DNA of 5,789 bases, taken from an uncultured Oscillospiraceae bacterium. Lineage in GTDB: Bacteria; Bacillota; Clostridia; Oscillospirales; Oscillospiraceae. A program made the position numbers and the translations under genes. Of this stretch, positions 1-4,896 are shown in pieces; positions within the stretch are counted from its first letter, which is position 1; the number at the start of each line of letters is the position of its first letter. The notes beneath the pieces were generated by a model. That model ran no database searches, was not told where the DNA came from, and saw only the letters and a list, made by a program, of their open reading frames with translations. The stretch spans positions 1 to 5,789 of the forward strand of contig CAKTXB010000130.1 of the NCBI GenBank assembly GCA_934630555.1, in the 5' to 3' direction.

Positions 1-1
1 G

Positions 2-127
2 CAGACCGGCTGCGTTATGCCGCTTTCCTACTACACGGATGTGTATTTGCTGGACGCGAAGGTGCAGGGCTTTTACACCAGCCCGCTGGGAGAGAAATAC
101 TTCTGGCGGTGTGTGATAGAAGCGTAA
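2..127 (+). CDS. ABC transporter solute-binding protein, oligopeptide/dipeptide type (family 5), C-terminal fragment
   Basis: Only the last 41 residues are present; the gene begins left of the window and ends at TAA 125-127. The peptide runs from QTGCVMPLSYYTDVYL to SPLGEKYFWRCVIEA. This matches the usual tail of OppA/DppA-like extracytoplasmic binding proteins: a hydrophobic-Pro-hydrophobic-x-Tyr-Tyr strand, then a Lys-Val-x-Gly-hydrophobic turn, then S-P-L-G-x-K-Y-F before a short final strand. Such lipoproteins capture peptides, or sometimes oligosaccharides and other solutes, outside the membrane and deliver them to an ABC permease. The gene converges on the ROK/GRE operon and cannot be co-transcribed with it, so a shared substrate is possible but not shown. 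The ligand cannot be deduced from this fragment. Confidence 0.8.
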   Translation, partial: QTGCVMPLSYYTDVYLLDAKVQGFYTSPLGEKYFWRCVIEA

Positions 128-146
128 CTGTATGCTGCATACGGAT

Positions 147-179
147 ACAAAGCCCCCGGCCGATGGTCGGGGGCTTTGT
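147..179. terminator. Intrinsic terminator hairpin between convergent genes, probably bidirectional
   Basis: Positions 147-161 pair with 165-179 around a 3-nt loop (162-164). The stem has 15 bp with a single G-T wobble and a core of five C-G pairs flanked by AAAG/CTTT. The core is symmetric, so either strand reads GGGGGCTTTG at its 3' side. It lies 19 nt after the + strand stop codon and 48 nt after the minus-strand kinase stop, the expected place for a shared terminator. The U-tract is short (CTTTGT), so its efficiency is uncertain. An additional GCTGCA/TGCAGC pairing (134-139 with 179-184) could extend the base of the structure. The remainder of the gap, 180-227, shows nothing recognisable. 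Confidence 0.8.
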
Positions 180-227
180 GCAGCAACGACGGCGTCAAGG
201 ACGCACGCATTGGAAAGGGAAGCTGGA

Positions 228-1586
228 TCACTCGGCCTCGTAGCGGATAAGCGCGCGGATGGACTGTGGGGTACGCTCCGGCTGCGTACAAATCATGGAA
301 AACAGCGCCGCACCGCAGGCAGCTTCCTCCCGGTGAGCGGGGATGCGCAGAGGCAAGCCAAATGTTTTGGAAAACAGAGCCTGCAGAGTTGGGTTCTGCC
401 GCAAGCCGTTGCCGGAGCCGACCAGATATTGGGGCGGATGCGGCAGGAGCGGCTGCATGGCGCGGTAGAATTCGTGCAGCTCATCGACGCAGCCCTGCAG
501 AAAACTGACGGTAAGATGCGTGGGAGTGAAATTGTCGATACCGATGCGCCCGATCGCACCGCGGAGGTCAGGTTCCTGACGCGAGCCGCAGAACGTGGTA
601 TGTGTGACGAGCGGGTCGGTAAGCGTGTCATAGTCTGCTGCGAGGCGGTTTAAGATCTCATAGGTGTTTTGCACTGGATGGCCGGCGGCTTGCAGGAACG
701 TTCGGAAGAAGCGCTCCAGCAGAGCGTAGGCGCGGCCGCCGCAAAGGGGTGAACCGGAGAGCAGGTAAGCGCCATCCAGATATGGCCGGGCCTCAATGCC
801 GGGCACAGTTTGGCAGGCGGAGGCGTGGCAGGAGATCTGACTGCCTGTGCCGACGTTGACGAGCAGCGCGTCCTCCGGGTCACGCACCGAGCCGTGGTAG
901 CACGCCTGATTATCGCCGATGGCGACAACAGCAGGAAAACCATAGCGCGTGGGTGCGGTGAAAGCAGACTGCACATCGGGGAAAAGCGTTTCATCCAACC
1001 CGGCGGCGCGGATCGCGGCAGTGTCAAAACAGCCGCGGGCCAGGTCAAACAGACCAATGCTGGCAGCGTCGGATGGATGCGTGACAGGACGCGTCTGGCC
1101 GCACAGACGCAGAAAAACATAGTCGTGGATGGTGCAGAAGCTGGCAGCGTTGGGCGGAACAAGGCCATTTTGGACATTGTAGTAGTGCGTGACTGCGCCA
1201 AAGCCGCTGGCACAGGGATGGCCAGTCAGCGCTTGCAGCTGCTGTGCCCAGGTGCAGTTTTTACCGGGAAATGGTTCATTTCCGCGTGCATCCTGCCATG
1301 TGATGAGCGGGCTGATGGCTTGTCCCTGTGCATCCAGATAGACAATGCCATGCATCTGACCGGTGAGGCCGAGGCAGAGAATGTCAGAATAGTGCGCGAC
1401 GATCTCGGCGAGAATGCCGTCTACGGCCAGCACGATCTCGGAGATGCTCTGCTGCTTTTCGTAGGGCTGCACGGCAGGGAGAAAGCTGTGTTGGTGCGTC
1501 CAGGTTTGCAGAATGCGGCCGGTGCCGGCGTCCAGCACGCAGGCGCAGATGGTGGTCGTGCCGATGTCAAGTCCAATGGATACCAT
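228..1586 (-). CDS. FGGY-family carbohydrate kinase, sedoheptulokinase-like
   Basis: A 452-residue cytoplasmic sugar kinase that would transfer phosphate from ATP to a sugar or polyol. Visible motifs are: phosphate-binding DIGTTT (7-12); TGQMHG (75-80) and ITWQDAR (95-101), both typical of the sedoheptulokinase/xylulokinase side of the FGGY family; GDNQ with the likely catalytic base Asp225; the phosphate-2-type NVGTGSQ (244-250); and the C-terminal nucleotide-binding segments GSGNGLRQNP (390-399) and REEAACGAAL (419-428). The combination of Q-M-H-G, T-W-Q-D and G-S-G-N-G is closest to what I know of sedoheptulokinases, and the length fits. The family is clear; the substrate is inference. The start ATG at 1586 was chosen because AAGGAGG lies 6 nt upstream and VSIGLDIGTTT follows at once. 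This is the last gene of the operon, 11 nt after the GRE. It may phosphorylate either the GRE's substrate or its product. Xylulokinase or a relative specific for another ketose or anhydro-sugar are alternatives. Confidence 0.88.
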   Translation of the reverse strand: MVSIGLDIGTTTICACVLDAGTGRILQTWTHQHSFLPAVQPYEKQQSISEIVLAVDGILAEIVAHYSDILCLGLTGQMHGIVYLDAQGQAISPLITWQDARGNEPFPGKNCTWAQQLQALTGHPCASGFGAVTHYYNVQNGLVPPNAASFCTIHDYVFLRLCGQTRPVTHPSDAASIGLFDLARGCFDTAAIRAAGLDETLFPDVQSAFTAPTRYGFPAVVAIGDNQACYHGSVRDPEDALLVNVGTGSQISCHASACQTVPGIEARPYLDGAYLLSGSPLCGGRAYALLERFFRTFLQAAGHPVQNTYEILNRLAADYDTLTDPLVTHTTFCGSRQEPDLRGAIGRIGIDNFTPTHLTVSFLQGCVDELHEFYRAMQPLLPHPPQYLVGSGNGLRQNPTLQALFSKTFGLPLRIPAHREEAACGAALFSMICTQPERTPQSIRALIRYEAE

Positions 1587-1592
1587 AGTCAT

Positions 1593-1599
1593 CCTCCTT
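1593..1599 (-). promoter_or_regulatory. Ribosome binding site of the kinase, overlapping the GRE stop codon
   Basis: The minus strand reads TAAGGAGGATGACTATGGTA. The TAA (1600-1598) ends the GRE gene and its AA is part of the AAGGAGG Shine-Dalgarno sequence. Two in-frame ATGs follow: the one at 1592 directly abuts the Shine-Dalgarno with no spacing, while the one at 1586 has a normal 6-nt spacing. This favours 1586 as the start and suggests that GRE and kinase translation are coupled. Confidence 0.8.
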
Positions 1600-3967
1600 A
1601 ACAAAGCGCGGTCGAACCTGGGTCAAGACGGGTGATAATGTCCTGCTGAATGGCGGGGGAAAGGTCGAGGAAGTTTACGAACGTGCCGTGAATGCGCATG
1701 ATATAAACGCCGGAAGGGGCGTATTTCTTGGGATCTGCCAACACTTTGCGCAGAATTTCAGCAGTAGTGACGTTGACATAGAGGTAGAATGGCTGCACAG
1801 CCTCGCCGCCGCCAAAGAAGAGCGGGCGGAGGACTTTTTCAGCAAACTCTGCGCCCTTTTCCTCCATGGTCTGGCCGCGGAAGTATTTGGGGTCAATGCC
1901 GAAATGTGAGGCATAGCCGCCGCACATCCCTTCATAGGGCAGCTTGCGCGCAGAAAGCGTGCGGAAGCCAAGTCCGCTGGATGCGTCGCCGAAGAGTGGG
2001 TCAACGCCGTAGTTCAGCATTTGGCGCGCCTTGCGGCCGTCGGGCGTTGCGCCGACCCAGTAGCCATAGAGCAGGTGCGTAGAGGGGGAACTGTAATCGG
2101 GGCGGAAAGGATTGCCGAGGTAGTTCTTCTGGCTGGATACAAGCGCCGTGACTGCATTTGCCAGCGCGACTGTCTCGCGGTCCGCAGCATCGTCATTGTT
2201 GCCGAACTTGGGGCAGGCCAGCAGATACTGGCGCAGATCCTCGGCATCTGCAAAATCATTTTTAAGGGCGGTCAGCAGGCGTTCGGCGTCCTGTGGACGG
2301 TCACGCAGGAGGCAGTCGATGGCGACAAACGAATCAGCCACAACGCTCAGACCGTGGATCAGGCAGCCGCTGCCGTTGTATTTTGTGCCCTGATGCTGCG
2401 TGTCGCGCATATCGCGGCCGGTTTCAAGACCGCCCATGGCAGTAGAGAGGAACGGCACGGGCAGCAGTGCGATGGCGCGGGAGGCGTTGTTGGCAGCCGC
2501 AGCCATGCGGGCGGTATAGTGTGCAAGGTTACAGTGGAAGCGCTCACGCACGTGATGCAGAAGATCCAGCGCGTCTTTGGCCGGGGGCGCGAAATCACCG
2601 ATATGCTTTCCGGTGATGGCGGAATCACCCTGACAGAGCGTTAGCTCCAGGATTTTGGCAAGATTCAGCCAGCTGTTGGTCGTGTTGCCGTTATCCCGGC
2701 CCATGATGAGGGGTTCCTGACAGCCGGCGATGGCATAATCGGGGAGGTCTGCATCGTCGATGCCGGCCTTGTGCAGAACACGGAACATGGATTCGTCATT
2801 AAAGAGCGACGGCGTGAGCTGGCCGGGCGTGAAGAAAAAGCGGCCCATGGCACGATAGAGCGCGTCAGGTGTACCGCGGTGCAGTTTGACAGAGAGGATG
2901 GGCTGCGGCAGACGCATATCAAAGTAGGCATCCAGCAGCGCATAGGACGTCTCATTTGTGAGGTCGTTTCCGGCGAGGTCCTTGCCGCCGATGATGAGAT
3001 TCTGTGAAATGGCCCAACTGCGGTCGCCAACATTATAGTAGACGAGCAGATGCTCCAACAAGGCGGTGGCGTCGGCGCGGGAGAGCCCCTCTTTTGCGCG
3101 ATAGGGTTCAAAGATACGGTCGGCGTTGCCGACGGAGAAGGCAAAGGGATTGGGCGCCTGCTCAATGCACATGACCTGCCAGAGGAGCATAAAGCTCTGA
3201 ATGGCTTCGTAGAGGGTGTCCGCGCCATATGCGGGCACCTTTTTCAGCGTTTCGGCAATTTTCTCATAGACGGCGCGTGTGTCGCCGGCAGCTGCCGCGG
3301 CCTGTTTGACAGCAAGCGCCTGATAGCGCGCGGCAAGCACGAGCACGGCGTCCAATGCAGTGTACATGGCACGATAGTTGGCGCGCAGGGTCTCATCCTG
3401 CGCGGCTTTTTCTTTTTCCGAGGCCTCCTGCATAGCGCGCAGTACGCCGCCGGAGAGGAAGGCACGCAGGTCCGGAATGATGTGGCCTGTGACCTGCTCG
3501 ATGAAGTAGACGACCTCGGCAGTGTCGTTTTCGGCGGCTGCATAGGTTTCGGTCAGAGCGCGGCCGCAGGCACTGCTGCGTACGTGTTCGCGCATCTGCC
3601 GGATGTCGTCTTTGGAGATGGTCTTGGTGGGCTGGATATAGTCGAAAACCTCAGTAGGGTCACAGTAGCCGGCAAAGGTCTCTACCTGAAACGCGGGGTT
3701 AATGAGCGCATAGCTGCTGGCAAAGGCATCACGCTGCGTACCGGCAAAGATGGCGTTTTGACTCAAGGATATGGGAAGCTCTTCGGCAACATGACGCAGC
3801 AGGACGGCGGCAGCTTCCATGGGAGGCAGTGCAGCGACCTCCGGTTCATATTTTTTTTGGATCTGCTTGATGGTGAACCAGCCGGTGAGCTGGCCGAGGG
3901 CACGTTCCTCATGAAAGAGCGCGCGGGCGCGGGCGGTAATGTCCGGGGCGGATAAAATGTGATGCAT
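1598..3967 (-). CDS. Glycyl radical enzyme (PFL-like; dehydratase/lyase branch) with atypical glycyl-radical loop
   Basis: A 789-residue oxygen-sensitive enzyme, the usual GRE length. The PFL-like barrel covers roughly residues 1-640 and the glycine-radical domain roughly 650-789. Family landmarks include GNADRIFEPY (280-289), IGGKDLAGNDLTNETSYALL (326-345), LPQPILSVKLHRGTPDALY (353-371), PSLFNDE (386-392), CPKFGNND (585-592) and GATPDGRKA (639-647). The thiyl-radical Cys416 and likely acid/base Glu418 sit in AGCQEP. This C-x-E pair marks GREs that cleave C-O, C-N or related bonds, and the Cys-Cys pair of true pyruvate formate-lyase is absent. The radical glycine is most likely Gly761 in IMRIHGTFV (756-764), but the neighbours differ from the usual R-V-[SAC]-G-[YF]. 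ATG at 3967 has AGGAGG 7 nt upstream. Its activase lies just upstream and a sugar kinase just downstream, suggesting a sugar- or polyol-derived, perhaps phosphorylated, substrate. GREs such as E. coli YbiW and PflD open anhydrohexitol phosphates, a useful precedent, but orthology is not supported here. Confidence 0.93.
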   Translation of the reverse strand: MHHILSAPDITARARALFHEERALGQLTGWFTIKQIQKKYEPEVAALPPMEAAAVLLRHVAEELPISLSQNAIFAGTQRDAFASSYALINPAFQVETFAGYCDPTEVFDYIQPTKTISKDDIRQMREHVRSSACGRALTETYAAAENDTAEVVYFIEQVTGHIIPDLRAFLSGGVLRAMQEASEKEKAAQDETLRANYRAMYTALDAVLVLAARYQALAVKQAAAAAGDTRAVYEKIAETLKKVPAYGADTLYEAIQSFMLLWQVMCIEQAPNPFAFSVGNADRIFEPYRAKEGLSRADATALLEHLLVYYNVGDRSWAISQNLIIGGKDLAGNDLTNETSYALLDAYFDMRLPQPILSVKLHRGTPDALYRAMGRFFFTPGQLTPSLFNDESMFRVLHKAGIDDADLPDYAIAGCQEPLIMGRDNGNTTNSWLNLAKILELTLCQGDSAITGKHIGDFAPPAKDALDLLHHVRERFHCNLAHYTARMAAAANNASRAIALLPVPFLSTAMGGLETGRDMRDTQHQGTKYNGSGCLIHGLSVVADSFVAIDCLLRDRPQDAERLLTALKNDFADAEDLRQYLLACPKFGNNDDAADRETVALANAVTALVSSQKNYLGNPFRPDYSSPSTHLLYGYWVGATPDGRKARQMLNYGVDPLFGDASSGLGFRTLSARKLPYEGMCGGYASHFGIDPKYFRGQTMEEKGAEFAEKVLRPLFFGGGEAVQPFYLYVNVTTAEILRKVLADPKKYAPSGVYIMRIHGTFVNFLDLSPAIQQDIITRLDPGSTALC

Positions 3968-3974
3968 GATAGTT

Positions 3975-3980
3975 CCTCCT
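3975..3980 (-). promoter_or_regulatory. Ribosome binding site of the glycyl radical enzyme
   Basis: AGGAGG on the minus strand ends 7 nt before the ATG at 3967, inside the 26-nt gap after the activase. No alternative in-frame ATG or GTG lies upstream within the gap, so this site fixes the GRE start. Confidence 0.75.
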
Positions 3981-3993
3981 GAAAGGTTTTTTG

Positions 3994-4869
3994 TCAGGTC
4001 TTGACGACGTGGATGCCGGCGGCAAGGAATGCTTCGGTGAAATATTGAACGGTCTCAGGCGCGACGAAGGCATTTTGCATGACATAATCAAGGCCGCACT
4101 GCTGCCATTTTACTTTGCCATATTCATGATAGGTCAGAAATTCCAGACAGAAATTCGGATCTTTCTGCTGGAGCGGCGCCAGGGCCCGGAGGAATGCGGC
4201 GGCGTCTGCCCTGGTATCATTCAGGCCGTGGATGAGCAGGATGCGGACAAGCATGGGCAGCTGCGCGGCGGCAGCAGAGTGCAGGTTCCGTTCGATGACG
4301 GCGAGGTCTGCGCCAATCGCAGCGCGCAGGCGTGCGGCATCGTGGTGCTTATAATCGGCGATGAGATAATCCAATGTGCTGAACAGCTCCGGCAGCCGGG
4401 GATTTGTGGCATTTGTTTCGATGGCAGTGTGGATGCCGGCAGCATGGAGCAGGAGGAGCAGCTGACGCAGCGGCGCAAACTGCAAAGTGGCTTCGCCGCC
4501 GGAAAAGGTGACGCCGCCGCCGATGAGCATGGGGCGGCAGGCGAGGATCTCGTCATAAAGTGTTTCGACCGGCACGTCATGGGCGCTGCACGTGAGCAAC
4601 GTATTACGATTGGCCGTTTGGCAGGCGTTGTCAGGGCAGGCTGCGCAGCGCGCGCGGTCAAGCTGGCCGTCGGGCGTGACGGCTCCGTGGGGGCAGACGT
4701 AGGAGGGGAGCTTGTCCACTTTTTGCAGCAGCGCGGGACGCATGGACATCCCTTCGGGGTTGGCGCACCATGGACAATGCAGATTACAGCCCTGCAAATG
4801 GATGACCAGACGATTGCCCGGGCCATCCTGCGAGTAGTTGAAGCCCTTTTGAAAATAGCGCAGGGTCAT
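3994..4869 (-). CDS. Radical SAM glycyl-radical-enzyme activating protein
   Basis: A 291-residue activase that would reductively cleave S-adenosylmethionine at a [4Fe-4S] cluster and abstract hydrogen from the glycine of the GRE encoded 26 nt downstream. The radical-SAM cluster motif C-x3-C-x2-C is Cys28, Cys32 and Cys35 (GCNLHCPWC), preceded by the characteristic DGPG (15-18). The SAM-binding TFSGGE is at 121-126 and the D-Y-K motif at 172-174. The insert between them, where most non-PFL activases carry two ferredoxin-type clusters, is reduced to Cys59, Cys75, Cys78 and Cys83 (with Cys94 nearby), enough for about one extra [4Fe-4S] cluster. The C-terminal EFLTYHEYGKVKW (243-255) fits the tail of the activase family. 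The start ATG at 4869 follows AAAGGAG with 7-nt spacing. Family assignment is firm; pairing with the adjacent GRE is inferred from context. Confidence 0.93.
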   Translation of the reverse strand: MTLRYFQKGFNYSQDGPGNRLVIHLQGCNLHCPWCANPEGMSMRPALLQKVDKLPSYVCPHGAVTPDGQLDRARCAACPDNACQTANRNTLLTCSAHDVPVETLYDEILACRPMLIGGGVTFSGGEATLQFAPLRQLLLLLHAAGIHTAIETNATNPRLPELFSTLDYLIADYKHHDAARLRAAIGADLAVIERNLHSAAAAQLPMLVRILLIHGLNDTRADAAAFLRALAPLQQKDPNFCLEFLTYHEYGKVKWQQCGLDYVMQNAFVAPETVQYFTEAFLAAGIHVVKT

Positions 4870-4876
4870 GCGATCA

Positions 4877-4883
4877 CTCCTTT
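4877..4883 (-). promoter_or_regulatory. Ribosome binding site of the activase
   Basis: AAAGGAG on the minus strand ends 7 nt before the ATG at 4869, within the 27-nt gap that follows the ROK gene stop codon. The gap contains no terminator-like hairpin, consistent with read-through transcription from the ROK gene. Confidence 0.7.
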
Positions 4884-4896
4884 CGTGGGCGTGTGC

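Noticed and set aside
810..1601. + strand open frame of 263 codons opposite the kinase
   Set aside because: It is a shadow of the FGGY kinase, with no domain or credible function visible.
1587..1604. Kinase start at TTG 1604 or ATG 1592
   Set aside because: TTG 1604 lies upstream of the Shine-Dalgarno and ATG 1592 has zero spacing from it; ATG 1586 has ideal spacing and directly precedes the DIGTTT fold.
3050..3955. Long + strand open frame of 301 codons opposite the GRE N-terminal half
   Set aside because: The opposite strand encodes unmistakable GRE sequence here; the antisense translation is Gly-rich with no family resemblance.
1598..3967. Calling the GRE a true pyruvate formate-lyase (PflB)
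   Set aside because: It lacks the adjacent Cys-Cys active-site pair and has C-x-E instead; a sugar kinase and ROK regulator as neighbours also argue against it.
3987..3992. T6 run between activase and GRE as an internal terminator
   Set aside because: The genes are read from the minus strand, where this is an A6 run, and no stable hairpin precedes it.
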